The translations under genes were made by a program, and so were the position numbers. A DNA stretch of 39,205 nucleotides from Chitinophaga pinensis (lineage in GTDB: Bacteria > Bacteroidota > Bacteroidia > Bacteroidales > GCA-2748055). The notes below the pieces were generated by a model that was not told the origin of the DNA, searched no databases, and saw only the letters and a program-made list of their open reading frames with translations. Below, piece after piece: positions 1 to 8,873 of this stretch. Numbering within the stretch: position 1 is the stretch's first letter; each line of letters begins with the position of its first letter. The stretch lies in NCBI GenBank assembly GCA_945863035.1, contig CAMAZH010000028.1:1-39205 (forward strand), in the 5' to 3' direction.

Positions 1-17
1 GTGAAGTGAAGAACCGA

Positions 18-31
18 GTACGCTAGCGTAC
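18..31. repeat. Perfect 14-bp palindrome at window edge
   Basis: GTACGCTAGCGTAC reads the same on both strands. It lies in 143 bp of non-coding sequence downstream of the cyclase/HD gene. It could be a protein-binding site or a chance palindrome; there is no T-run to make it a terminator. Nothing else recognisable is seen in 1-143. Confidence 0.3.
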
Positions 32-143
32 GAGCTCACCGAAGGTAATCTGTTCATCATTAATATTTTTTGCCGGACAACAATGATTTCTAATCAAAAC
101 TTTGTGTTCCAATGACTATCGGGATTGCGAGAACCAAATGAAA

Positions 144-1553
144 CTATGATGCATCCTCGGTTATCAGCGATTTAATCCTGTCGATCTGTATCTGCTTGTT
201 AACTTCCCGAAGACTTCTGGCAGTTTTCGTGAAGTACTGATGAACAGAAATAAATTTAACCTGCAGCTTATTCCAATCGTTCAATGTACCTATTTTATTC
301 AGCTCTTTAAGTTCCTTGTAAAGTGTGTTTGAAACAGGAATCATGTCGCTTCTCCCAAGATAGTCGAGGTCGGCATCGCAGATTATTTCCTGTAGCAGGT
401 CTTTGGGTTGGGGAGGCATTTTGGTAGCCATGATAATATCGCTAATCCTATCGATTTGAGCCTGAGAATAACCATAACCCGGAAGCAATGTGCGGGCCAG
501 TTCTGTGCCGGCCTGCTCATGCCCGTCGTAGGTAACGGTATGACCCGCATCGTGGAAAAGCCCCGCCGTTTTTAGCAACAGTATTTCCTCATCCGAACAA
601 TCCTCCGTCCAGCCAATAAGTTCCACTTCAGTTACAACATCCACGGTATGTTTCACATTGTGGTAGTAAAGATGCGGGGGCAATTCCCTTTCCAGTTTCT
701 CAAGAATAAACTCCTGCAATTCGGTAAACTGAACCAGTTTGAAACGGGTGTCGAATGCTGCATTTGGAATTATTCTACTGTCACCAAATGCGAATTCGCT
801 CCTGAGGCCCTTTACCGAAAACATTTCCAGATCGCCTTTATACTTAACAGGCATTTTCCCAAAATAATCACAATCAAAAAGTTCCTTGACAAGCTCATAG
901 GTCATGGCACTTATTATTATGGCCCCATCCTTGCTGTACGTCTCCATTCGACTGGCTATATTGACCGTATCGCCTTTAATGTCATAATTCACTTTTTTCT
1001 TGCCCGACATGGTTGCAAACACCGGCCCGGTATGTATTCCCAGTTTGATCTCCCATACTTTCTCTGTCCTGCCCTGCTGCTGGGGAAAGCATTTCATGAA
1101 GTTTTCAATCTCCAGGGCAGCCATAACCACCTCAATCGGGTTGGTCATGTTTTTAATGGGAATACCCCCGGCAGCCATATAGGTGTCGCCAATGGTCTTT
1201 ATCTTCTGGATGTTGTGTTTTTTCAAAATACGGTCGAACTCATAGAGAATAATATCGAGTTCATCCATAAGCTCCTGACTGTCCATTGTTGCCTGTATAT
1301 TGGAAAAACCAAGTACACTGGCATACATTACGGTAACCATGTCGAATCGAACAGAGGCGGGACGATCCATACCTTTTTGATCCACAGGGATATCAGAAGT
1401 GGAAATCTTTGCCAACAGACTTGCCTGATCCTCATTTTGAATGCTGAGTTTTTCAATAAGCCTTTTCAGTCTCTCATTCTCTTCTGTGAGATCCTGGTTA
1501 TGCTTCGCAAGGCTACTGATTCTTCTGAGCAGTTCTTTATGGGATTGGGCCAT
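144..1553 (-). CDS. Class III nucleotidyl cyclase domain fused to an HD hydrolase domain
   Basis: A 469-residue soluble protein with three parts. Residues 1-50 look like a coiled coil. Residues 68-255 are a class III adenylate/guanylate cyclase domain. Residues 285-400 are an HD phosphohydrolase domain with H298/H302, the pair H334-D335 and D393/D395. In the cyclase domain K119 and D191 fit the adenine-recognition pair, D123 is the second metal-site Asp, and N198 and R202 fit the transition-state residues. The first metal-binding Asp, normally in an A-D-I-x-G-F context, is Ser79 (codon AGT, read at 1319-1317). If the cyclase is inactive, the domain may only sense nucleotide while the HD domain does the chemistry; if active, the protein could make and break a cyclic nucleotide. 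There is no signal peptide. It is divergent from the EEP gene at 1690. Domain calls are firm; activity is not. Confidence 0.85.
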   Translation of the reverse strand: MAQSHKELLRRISSLAKHNQDLTEENERLKRLIEKLSIQNEDQASLLAKISTSDIPVDQKGMDRPASVRFDMVTVMYASVLGFSNIQATMDSQELMDELDIILYEFDRILKKHNIQKIKTIGDTYMAAGGIPIKNMTNPIEVVMAALEIENFMKCFPQQQGRTEKVWEIKLGIHTGPVFATMSGKKKVNYDIKGDTVNIASRMETYSKDGAIIISAMTYELVKELFDCDYFGKMPVKYKGDLEMFSVKGLRSEFAFGDSRIIPNAAFDTRFKLVQFTELQEFILEKLERELPPHLYYHNVKHTVDVVTEVELIGWTEDCSDEEILLLKTAGLFHDAGHTVTYDGHEQAGTELARTLLPGYGYSQAQIDRISDIIMATKMPPQPKDLLQEIICDADLDYLGRSDMIPVSNTLYKELKELNKIGTLNDWNKLQVKFISVHQYFTKTARSLREVNKQIQIDRIKSLITEDAS

Positions 1554-1662
1554 GGTTCGAATAACGGTTTCTGTTGACGGCTAAAGATAATTGATTCACC
1601 GGCTTTTTCAAAAAAAACTGTTATCGACTCCTGATTCAAGGTGAAAGCAAGGTTAAAATTGC

Positions 1663-1670
1663 TAATTTTG
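1663..1670 (+). promoter_or_regulatory. Bacteroidetes-type -7 box upstream of the EEP gene
   Basis: TAATTTTG matches the TAnnTTTG consensus of the Bacteroidetes primary sigma factor and ends 19 bp before the ATG at 1690. No good -33 TTTG is visible at the usual distance, so confidence is moderate. Confidence 0.45.
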
Positions 1671-1689
1671 AAGGACCAAAAAAACATGT

Positions 1690-2736
1690 ATGCTCCATAA
1701 ACGAATCATCCTTCCGGCCCTGCTCCTTTTTGCTCTTGCCTTTACCCAGCTTACTGCACAGGAAAGACCATTTACAATAATGTCGTACAATGTTGAAAAT
1801 CTTTTCGACACAATTGACACCCCGGTATTTGACGATACTGAATTTACCCCCGCAAGCAAAAAGCAATGGAATACTGAAAAATACAACAAGAAGCTGACAG
1901 ATCTCTCAAAGGTGATTTCCGCAGTCGGGAAAGAAAACCTTCCCGACATTATTGGCCTAATTGAGGTTGAAAACCGAAAGGTTTTGGAAGATCTGGTAAA
2001 CACACCTTCTCTGAAAGCCGGCGGTTATGGCATTGTGCATGAGGAAAGCCCCGACGGTCGCGGCATCGACGTGGCGCTTATTTATCGTAAGGACCGCTTC
2101 GCTTATGAGGGTCATGTTAAGCTGCCGGTAGCTTTTCCTTTCGATTCCACCGAAACCACGCGTGATATCCTCTATGTATTCGGCAAAGCTCCGGATGGGA
2201 TGGATATCCATTTTTTTGTAAATCACTGGAGTTCACGAATCGGTGGCGAGAGAGAAACCGAGCCGAAGAGAATGTATTGTGCGGTAACGTTGAGAAGAAG
2301 TGTGGATCTGCTCCTCTCGAGGGATTCCCGGGCCAGGATAGTGATAATGGGCGACTTCAACGACGAGCCCACCAACCGAAGCCTGATGAGTGTTTTGCAG
2401 GCTTCCAACAAACGTAAAAATATTTCTGTGGGAGAGTTTTACAACCTTATGTACGACAAGCATAACCTTACACCGCAAGGAACCTACTTTTATCAGGGGA
2501 ACTGGAATATGCTTGACCATTTGATAGTTTCCCATTCCCTGCTGAATGTTAAAAGCGGCTATGGTTGCACCTACGATTCAGGACAGATTCTCAGGGAAGA
2601 ATGGATGCTTTTCAAAGCCAAAAACGGAGACCTCTCCCCCAACCGTACTTATGGAGGTCCCAACTATTACGGAGGAATCAGTGATCACCTGCCGGTTTTT
2701 TTAGTGCTGGAAATGGCAAAAGACGTAAAGAAATAA
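1690..2736 (+). CDS. Secreted endonuclease/exonuclease/phosphatase (EEP) family protein
   Basis: 348 residues. An N-terminal signal peptide (K/R, then a hydrophobic stretch to about residue 22, then T-A-Q) sends it to the periplasm or outside the cell. The rest is one EEP (DNase I-like) domain with the expected order of active-site motifs: S-Y-N-V-E-N near the start, I-E-V-E-N (metal-binding Glu), N-H-W-S-S-R, G-D-F-N-D and a final S-D-H-L-P. The fold hydrolyses phosphodiester bonds in nucleic acids, phosphoinositides or sphingomyelin; the substrate cannot be told from sequence. An overlapping ATG at 1686 is in another frame, so 1690 is the start. It is followed by uvrB on the same strand, which has its own promoter-like sequence, so co-transcription is not needed. 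Confidence 0.85.
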   Translation: MLHKRIILPALLLFALAFTQLTAQERPFTIMSYNVENLFDTIDTPVFDDTEFTPASKKQWNTEKYNKKLTDLSKVISAVGKENLPDIIGLIEVENRKVLEDLVNTPSLKAGGYGIVHEESPDGRGIDVALIYRKDRFAYEGHVKLPVAFPFDSTETTRDILYVFGKAPDGMDIHFFVNHWSSRIGGERETEPKRMYCAVTLRRSVDLLLSRDSRARIVIMGDFNDEPTNRSLMSVLQASNKRKNISVGEFYNLMYDKHNLTPQGTYFYQGNWNMLDHLIVSHSLLNVKSGYGCTYDSGQILREEWMLFKAKNGDLSPNRTYGGPNYYGGISDHLPVFLVLEMAKDVKK

Positions 2737-2764
2737 GCTTGAAAGCAAGCCATTCGCTTTTAGA

Positions 2765-2796
2765 TTGAGACTTTAAAACAAGTCATTATACATTTG
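2765..2796 (+). promoter_or_regulatory. Putative uvrB promoter
   Basis: TACATTTG at 2789-2796 is a full match to TAnnTTTG, and TTG at 2765-2767 lies about 21 bp upstream, a normal -33/-7 spacing for Bacteroidetes. The expected transcription start is about 20 bp before the uvrB ATG at 2824. Confidence 0.55.
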
Positions 2797-2823
2797 CAAA
2801 TATTTCAGGAAATTCCCGGTTGA

Positions 2824-4842
2824 ATGGACTTTAAAATTACTTCGGATTATAAGCCAACAGGTGATCAGCCTGAGGCCATCAGACAGCTGGTTGAAGGCAT
2901 TGCTGCCGGATCGGAATCTCAGGTATTGCTTGGCGTGACTGGTTCCGGAAAGACGTTTACCATTGCCAATCTCATTGAGAAAATCAACCGCCCCACCCTG
3001 ATCCTGAGTCACAACAAAACACTTGCCGCTCAGCTCTACGGCGAGTTCAAGGAATTTTTTCCTGACAACGCTGTGGAATATTTTGTTTCCTATTATGACT
3101 ATTACCAGCCGGAAGCCTATCTCCCGGTAACGGATACCTATATTGAGAAAGATCTTGCAATAAACGACGAAATAGAAAAACTCAGACTCAGCACCACATC
3201 CTCGCTACTTTCCGGCAGACGCGATGTAATTGTTGTCTCTTCGGTTTCCTGTCTTTATGGCATCGGAAACCCGAAGGATTTTCATGAAAATACCCTTACC
3301 ATAAAAACGGGTGACAATCTCGGTCGGAACATTTTTCTGCGGAAGTTGGTTGACAGTCTTTACTCCCGGAATGAAGTGGAATTCGTAGCCGGAACCTTTA
3401 GGGTCAGAGGGGATACCGTAGATGTTTTTCTGGCATATCGCAATCTGGCATACCGGATCATGTTTTTTGGGGATGAAATCGACAAAATGCAGTCGATAGA
3501 CCCGCTAACCGGGCAGACCCTTGAGAATCACACCGAGCTTGTGATTTTTCCGGCAAACATTTTCATCACGGCAAAGAACAGGATGAAAACGGCAATTGAG
3601 GAGATTCAGGACGACATGATGAAGCAGGTGGAGTATTTCAAGGAAATCGGGAAATACCAGGAAGCAAAGCGACTTGAGGAACGTGTGAATTTTGATCTTG
3701 AAATGATCCGCGAGCTTGGTCATTGCCCGGGTATTGAGAACTATTCGAGGTACTTCGACGGCAGAACTCCCGGAACCCGGCCCTTCTGTTTGTTGGATTA
3801 TTTCCCTCAGGATTTCCTGACTGTGATCGATGAGAGTCACGCCACCTTGCCCCAGATCCGCGCAATGTTCGGAGGAGACCACAGCCGTAAGCAAACCCTT
3901 ATTGAATTTGGATTCCGGCTTCCGGCGGCCATCGATAACCGACCCTTGAAATTTGAGGAGTTCGAGTCATTGATCGGCCAGCGGGTATACGTTTCGGCAA
4001 CCCCATCGGATTATGAGTTGGAAAAAGCCGAAGGGATTGTGGTGGAACAGGTTATTCGCCCCACGGGCTTGCTGGACCCGGTAATTGAAGTCAGGCCCAG
4101 CCTGAATCAGATCGATCACCTTATTGGTGAAATAAAAGCAAGAATAAGAGATTCCGAAAGAGTGCTTGTAACTACTTTAACCAAACGAATGGCTGAGGAG
4201 CTGAGCGCATACCTTATCCGTTTGAATTTCAAATGCAGATATATCCATTCGGATGTCATTACTATGGAAAGGGTGGAAATTATGGAGGGTTTACGCAGAG
4301 GTGATTTTGATATTCTCGTGGGAGTAAACCTGCTGCGTGAAGGGCTCGACTTGCCTGAAGTTTCTTTGGTCGCCATACTGGATGCGGATAAGGAAGGCTT
4401 TCTTCGGTCGGAGAAATCTCTCACCCAGACTTCCGGCAGGGCTGCTCGTAATTTGAACGGGAAAGTAATCATGTATGCCGATAAGATTACCAATTCGATG
4501 AAGAGGACTATCGACGAGACCGACAGAAGACGGGCAAAGCAGCTTCTGTATAACGAGGTGAACAACATCACTCCTACCCAGATTAAAAAAGAAAGAATGT
4601 CGATGATGGGGAATCTGCGAAACGACGCCAAAACACGTGGATTCTACACCGAACCGCTGGAGGCCCATGTTGCAGCCGATCCTATTGTGAGCTATATGGA
4701 TGCCGAACAGCTAAAAAAAGCGATCGACAAAACCCGGAAAAATATGGAAAAAGCGGCAAGAGAGCTGGACTTCATACAGGCAGCGAGGTTTAGGGATGAG
4801 ATGTTTGAATTGGAAAAACTTATGGAGAAGAAAAGTAAATAG
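2824..4842 (+). CDS. uvrB: UvrABC excision nuclease subunit B
   Basis: 672 residues, the normal length of UvrB. UvrB is the DNA-damage-verifying helicase-like subunit of nucleotide excision repair: UvrA loads it and it recruits UvrC. The Walker A motif G-V-T-G-S-G-K-T lies near residues 38-45. The beta-hairpin region with Y-Y-D-Y-Y-Q-P-E-A-Y follows near residue 95, then the D-E-S-H helicase motif and the motif VI segment Q-T-S-G-R-A-A-R-N. The C-terminus holds a UVR domain (about 630-665) that contacts UvrC. The start is supported by the conserved N-terminal K-P-T-G-D-Q-P. It appears monocistronic. Nothing is missing. Confidence 0.98.
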   Translation: MDFKITSDYKPTGDQPEAIRQLVEGIAAGSESQVLLGVTGSGKTFTIANLIEKINRPTLILSHNKTLAAQLYGEFKEFFPDNAVEYFVSYYDYYQPEAYLPVTDTYIEKDLAINDEIEKLRLSTTSSLLSGRRDVIVVSSVSCLYGIGNPKDFHENTLTIKTGDNLGRNIFLRKLVDSLYSRNEVEFVAGTFRVRGDTVDVFLAYRNLAYRIMFFGDEIDKMQSIDPLTGQTLENHTELVIFPANIFITAKNRMKTAIEEIQDDMMKQVEYFKEIGKYQEAKRLEERVNFDLEMIRELGHCPGIENYSRYFDGRTPGTRPFCLLDYFPQDFLTVIDESHATLPQIRAMFGGDHSRKQTLIEFGFRLPAAIDNRPLKFEEFESLIGQRVYVSATPSDYELEKAEGIVVEQVIRPTGLLDPVIEVRPSLNQIDHLIGEIKARIRDSERVLVTTLTKRMAEELSAYLIRLNFKCRYIHSDVITMERVEIMEGLRRGDFDILVGVNLLREGLDLPEVSLVAILDADKEGFLRSEKSLTQTSGRAARNLNGKVIMYADKITNSMKRTIDETDRRRAKQLLYNEVNNITPTQIKKERMSMMGNLRNDAKTRGFYTEPLEAHVAADPIVSYMDAEQLKKAIDKTRKNMEKAARELDFIQAARFRDEMFELEKLMEKKSK

Positions 4843-5041
4843 TTATTCCGTTTCATTCGGTAATAGTTTACTGTATTAATTGGCCTCACGGAACTTTCAT
4901 ACCACCAGCGTCCTGGGATATATATAATTTTATGTGCTTTTGTACCTCCTCCATCCAAAATAAAAATTATGGCGTGGAAGTTTCATCTTTCCTGATTTAT
5001 TCATAACTAGCGCTTTCTTTCACCGACTAATTACTACCCGA

Positions 5042-6583
5042 TTGAAATCTGTTTTGTCAACTTCATTGAGAAGCTTTGCTTTTTTAATCATTTGCTTTGG
5101 TATGCAAATGATTTCCGGTTGTTCTTCCCGGGTAAAGGATTTTACGCTCATGGAAGAGCAGCCTGAAATTTTTCCCGATTATACCTCGATTGTTATACCC
5201 TATAATATTTCCCCCTTAAATTTTCACATCGAAGAAACAGGTTCGGATTTCCTCGTCGAAATATCCTCCAAAAATGGCAGGAAAATCAGTATTCACCAGT
5301 CCTCCCCCAAAATAATCATACCGGTGAAGAGATGGCATAGGTTATTGAATCTCAATAAAGGGGAACAATTGAATATCGATGTTTTTGTGCGGCAGGACAA
5401 ATGGTACAAATATGCTACAATTACCGACACCATTGCCCAGGAAGCAATTGACAACCATCTTGTTTACCGGCTTATTGGAGTAGTTTACAAGGATATGGAT
5501 AAGCTGGGTATTTATCAGCAGAATCTTGAGAGTTTCGAGAAATCAACTATCGTTGAAAACACTTCAACTGCTGAAAGACCCTGCATTAACTGTCACGCCT
5601 TCAGTAACAACAATCCCGGAAAAATGTCGATGCATATCCGTAAAGCTCATAGCGGAACAGTTATTTACGACAACGGGAAGTACACGAAGTACAATACCAA
5701 AACTGAACACACCATGACCCCGGCTGCATACACAGCATGGCATCCCAACGGTGAGCTGATTGCTTTTTCGCTTAACAGGCTATTCGTTTACTTCACTCCT
5801 GATGAGAACAAACCCGTTGAAGTCTGCGATCAGGCTTCAGATCTGGTACTTTACAATACTAAAACAAATACCATTTCCACAACGCCAAAGATCTCATCCC
5901 AAAGTCGTGAAACCGCCCCGAACTGGTCGCCCGACGGAAAATGGCTATACTTTATCAGCACCACAAAAACCGATGAAAACATGACCAGTTGGGTTTTTGC
6001 CAAATACGACCTGCTGAGAATCCCCTATAACCCCGAAACGAACTGCTGGGGGAACCCGGACACATTGCTGAGTTCTTCAGAAACCGGCAAGAGCATCACC
6101 TGGCCAGCGGCTTCTCCCGACGGTCGGTATATTGTTTTTTGCATGATCGACCACAGTTACTTTTCAATTTTCGATAAGGAAAGCGATCTGTACCAGATGG
6201 ACCTGACTACCAAAGAATACCGAAAACTGGATGTCATCAACAGCAACTCAACCGAAAGTTACCACTCGTGGTCGAAAAACGGCCGATGGATGGTTTTCAG
6301 CAGCAAACAACTTGATGACTTAGCTACCCGACCGCATTTTGCCTATTTCGATACAACCGGGACCTTTCATAAATCATTTGTACTTCCGCAGGAAGACCCT
6401 CTTTTTTACAGGAAGTTCAGGTGGAATTACAATATCCCTGTACTGGTGGATGGGAAGGTTTGCATTGACACATCTGAATTTAACAAAATCTACACCCGGG
6501 ATGCTATCGAAGTGAACTATGACAGCTCCGTGAAAATCGATACACTTTCGGATCAGCAGAATTTTCACTCCAACTATTTCTAG
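5042..6583 (+). CDS. Lipoprotein with CxxCH haem motif and PD40 beta-propeller repeats (paralogue 1)
   Basis: 513 residues from a TTG start. TTG is preferred because it gives a lipoprotein leader: basic N-terminus, hydrophobic stretch, and a lipobox I-S-G-C with Cys27. The next in-frame ATGs, at 5102 and 5108, would remove the leader. One C-I-N-C-H motif at 181-185 predicts a single covalently bound c-type haem. After it come several WD40-like PD40/TolB-type repeats (W-S-P-D-G-K and A-S-P-D-G-R types) forming a propeller. It is anchored in a membrane facing the periplasm. The role is unknown; the haem suggests electron transfer or redox sensing. It is closely similar in layout to the gene at 7365-8873 and points towards it. 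Confidence 0.8.
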   Translation: MKSVLSTSLRSFAFLIICFGMQMISGCSSRVKDFTLMEEQPEIFPDYTSIVIPYNISPLNFHIEETGSDFLVEISSKNGRKISIHQSSPKIIIPVKRWHRLLNLNKGEQLNIDVFVRQDKWYKYATITDTIAQEAIDNHLVYRLIGVVYKDMDKLGIYQQNLESFEKSTIVENTSTAERPCINCHAFSNNNPGKMSMHIRKAHSGTVIYDNGKYTKYNTKTEHTMTPAAYTAWHPNGELIAFSLNRLFVYFTPDENKPVEVCDQASDLVLYNTKTNTISTTPKISSQSRETAPNWSPDGKWLYFISTTKTDENMTSWVFAKYDLLRIPYNPETNCWGNPDTLLSSSETGKSITWPAASPDGRYIVFCMIDHSYFSIFDKESDLYQMDLTTKEYRKLDVINSNSTESYHSWSKNGRWMVFSSKQLDDLATRPHFAYFDTTGTFHKSFVLPQEDPLFYRKFRWNYNIPVLVDGKVCIDTSEFNKIYTRDAIEVNYDSSVKIDTLSDQQNFHSNYF

Positions 6584-6610
6584 CAATATGCAAATCTGAA
6601 ACGCATCTAG

Positions 6611-6910
6611 CAAAAACCATTCAATCAATTAGTAGGTGCAACAGAATCTGCATTGACCGGAGAAGTAGGGATCAGCGCTTTCCCAAACCCTGTAAGTGGC
6701 ATTACCACTGTATCGTTCAGCAACAAATCTATTGGAAGAATAGATATTTCTGTTTTCAATTCTGCAGGACAATTAATTGAAAAGATTAGAACCCGCAAAT
6801 CGCAGTCGCGCTTTGAACAGCAAATAGATTTTAGCGATGTTGAACCCGGAATTTATTACATAAAAATTGACTCCGAAAATCAGCATTTGGGCCTAAAGGT
6901 TGTAAGGTAA
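6611..6910 (+). pseudogene. Orphan type IX secretion C-terminal sorting domain (gene remnant)
   Basis: The frame is open from just after a TAG at 6608-6610 to a stop at 6908-6910. It encodes about 98 residues ending in a typical T9SS type A sorting domain: S-A-F-P-N-P, then N-S-A-G-Q-L-I, then P-G-I-Y-Y-I-K-I and a final K-V-V-R. Such domains sit at the end of large secreted proteins and are cut off during export by the Por machinery. Here there is no signal peptide, no passenger domain and no good start codon (a TTG at 6653 is possible). The best reading is the 3' end of a lost cargo gene, just downstream of paralogue 1. Confidence 0.7.
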
Positions 6911-6973
6911 AAATCCCCTGGGAAAAGTCCTTTAATTATGACTTGTAAAATTCCGGACTGGACTTAGGTGTTA

Positions 6974-7129
6974 TTATGAGCAGGACTTGGTAGAGTCTTC
7001 GAGTTTCAGTATGCTGAAATATTCAACTATTTCCTCTTTGGTCATTTTTGAAAGCTTTTTACTAATTCTGTCTCTTTGCTAAGGCATGAATTTTACAGAA
7101 TCAAACGATTTTTTAGTATTTGTCGTCAT
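6974..7129 (-). pseudogene. Broken small gene, antitoxin-like, with an in-frame amber stop
   Basis: Read on the minus strand, the frame begins M-T-T-N-T-K-K-S-F-D-S-V-K-F-M-P, meets TAG, and continues Q-R-D-R-I-S-K-K-L-S-K-M-T-K-E-E-I-V-E-Y and on to a TAA, 51 codons in all. The text on both sides of the stop looks like one continuous small protein of a type often found beside toxin genes, with a helical V-K-F-M-x-x-Q-R-D core. This family resemblance is from memory and unchecked. A single nonsense change would explain it. No intact toxin partner is next to it. Confidence 0.45.
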
Positions 7130-7364
7130 ATGTCATAAAATCTCGAGGTAAAGTATTTCCAACTGTTTATAGCCATTCTATATATTGACCGCATTATACC
7201 ACTGAATTCTCTGAATATTGACGATATGCTTAAATGTTCATCGGCTGATTCTCAAGTTTTTTTCAGTAAAGAAAAAACGCCCATGCTGCATAAAAGACAG
7301 GTGGGTCCGGCAAAAGCATGCCTGCATCGGGTTTATTACTGATCATATTTGACTGATAGATCAT
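7130..7364. other. Non-coding stretch between remnants and paralogue 2
   Basis: AT-rich sequence with no credible open frame on either strand. With the two remnants at 6611-7129 it forms a 780-bp degraded island between the two convergent haem/PD40 genes. No clear terminator was found in it. Confidence 0.5.
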
Positions 7365-8873
7365 TTACTTATCCTTCTGCGTCAGGTGCCACTTCATATA
7401 AAGGGTATCAACTGACAGGTCGAGTTGGGCCGGTACAGCGTCTTCAAGAACTTTGTCGCGGATGGCCAGAGGAGACAGAGGAACCTCGCCGGTGATCAAT
7501 TCGGGAATGTTATAATTCTGTATGAAGCTATCATAAAACTCAGGATCTTTCTGGGGCAAAACGAAAGGCTTTGACGCCTTGCCGTTTTCGTCGAGGTAAG
7601 AGAAATAGGGGCGTGTAAATAATCCATCCATACGTTTGCTGCTGAAGACGAACCAATTTCCCGATTTTGAGAAGGAGTGGTAACTGTCAGTCTGATCGCT
7701 ATTGACTTCCATCTCCCTGTAAACACCTGTTTCAAGGTCCAGAAGATTTAAATCGGTGTTCGGGTGGTGAATGGTGAAGTAACCGAAATCGCTGGTGCAA
7801 AACATAATATATTTCCCGTTGGGAGAAACCTTAGGGAAACTGATGCTCTTGCCAATGGATTTACTCGAAAGTATAGTATCAACATCTCCCCAGGACCCGG
7901 TAAGGCCATCGAAACCAATACGCAGCAGTTCATACTTTGCATAAATACGGTCATCCAGACTTGAGCTTGGCGGTGCGCTGATAAAGTAAAGGTATTTGCC
8001 ATCGGGCGACCAGGTAGGGAGGTTTTCGCGGCTTGGGCCCGAAACCTGCACCGAAGTGGAAATCGTATTTGTTTCGATATTGTAAACTATCAAATCAGAA
8101 AGTCCGTCGGAAACCTCAATGCGGGTTTCGCCATTACAGAAGTGCTGGTTTATATTATTCACGGAAAAAGCGATGTACTTTCCATCCGGGTGCCAGCTGG
8201 GATATACGCCAGCATTTAAAGTATATTTGTTCTTGGTGTCGATCTTTGTGAGATTCCGGTCCCTGCTCACGATGGTGCCACCATGTACGGCGCGGATATG
8301 TATAATCATGTCATCCGGATCGTTTTGACGGAAGGAATGGCAATTGAGGCAACCATATTCGAATGATTTATTTTCCAGAATAGGCTTTTCATCAAAGTTT
8401 TCAAGGTTGCGCTGATAAATCCCAAGTCCGCTCCAAAATACATATCCTGTGTTTATCAAGCGATATGCCAGATGACTGTCGATGCTGTCGTTAGAAATAT
8501 GATTCGTGAGGGTTTGGAATTTTTTCCAGTTTTTATCGTCTCCCCTGACAAATATCTCCATATTAATATCCGAGCCCTTGCCTTCCTGCATCAGTTTATG
8601 CCATTCTTTAAGGTCGAATTGAATAATGGGGTTCTTACTCCGAATAACAATTGGTTTTCCCTTATGTGCGAATGCTTTAACCACATACTCACTGCCCTGT
8701 TCCATAATTTTGAAGTTCAAGGGAGCAATATTAGGAGGAACAACAATATTGCTGTAATCGGGGGATATTAATGCCTGACGATCGACTTCCGTAAAATCTG
8801 TGATTTCGGAAGTGCACGAAGCTAAAAAGCTTAGCACAAGAACCCTTAGAATATTTTTAAAATACTTTTTCAT
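7365..8873 (-). CDS. Lipoprotein with CxxCH haem motif and PD40 beta-propeller repeats (paralogue 2)
   Basis: 502 residues. The leader has K-K at the start, a hydrophobic stretch and a lipobox L-A-S-C with Cys20. A C-L-N-C-H motif lies at 175-179, followed by H-I-R-A-V-H-G-G and PD40 repeats (W-H-P-D-G-K, W-S-P-D-G-K, V-S-P-N-G-K, F-S-K-S-G-N). The order of parts and many short motifs match paralogue 1 at 5042-6583, including the N-terminal S/P-D-Y-x-x-I-V-x-P, so the two arose by duplication. The start overlaps the stop of the upstream membrane-protein gene by 4 bp (ATGA), which implies co-translation. It is probably a periplasm-facing haem protein with unknown partner. Confidence 0.82.
   Translation of the reverse strand: MKKYFKNILRVLVLSFLASCTSEITDFTEVDRQALISPDYSNIVVPPNIAPLNFKIMEQGSEYVVKAFAHKGKPIVIRSKNPIIQFDLKEWHKLMQEGKGSDINMEIFVRGDDKNWKKFQTLTNHISNDSIDSHLAYRLINTGYVFWSGLGIYQRNLENFDEKPILENKSFEYGCLNCHSFRQNDPDDMIIHIRAVHGGTIVSRDRNLTKIDTKNKYTLNAGVYPSWHPDGKYIAFSVNNINQHFCNGETRIEVSDGLSDLIVYNIETNTISTSVQVSGPSRENLPTWSPDGKYLYFISAPPSSSLDDRIYAKYELLRIGFDGLTGSWGDVDTILSSKSIGKSISFPKVSPNGKYIMFCTSDFGYFTIHHPNTDLNLLDLETGVYREMEVNSDQTDSYHSFSKSGNWFVFSSKRMDGLFTRPYFSYLDENGKASKPFVLPQKDPEFYDSFIQNYNIPELITGEVPLSPLAIRDKVLEDAVPAQLDLSVDTLYMKWHLTQKDK

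Noticed and set aside
648-1577. A 309-codon plus-strand open frame across the cyclase/HD gene
   Set aside because: It runs opposite to a protein with clear cyclase and HD motifs, and its own translation has no recognisable domain; it is an antisense shadow.
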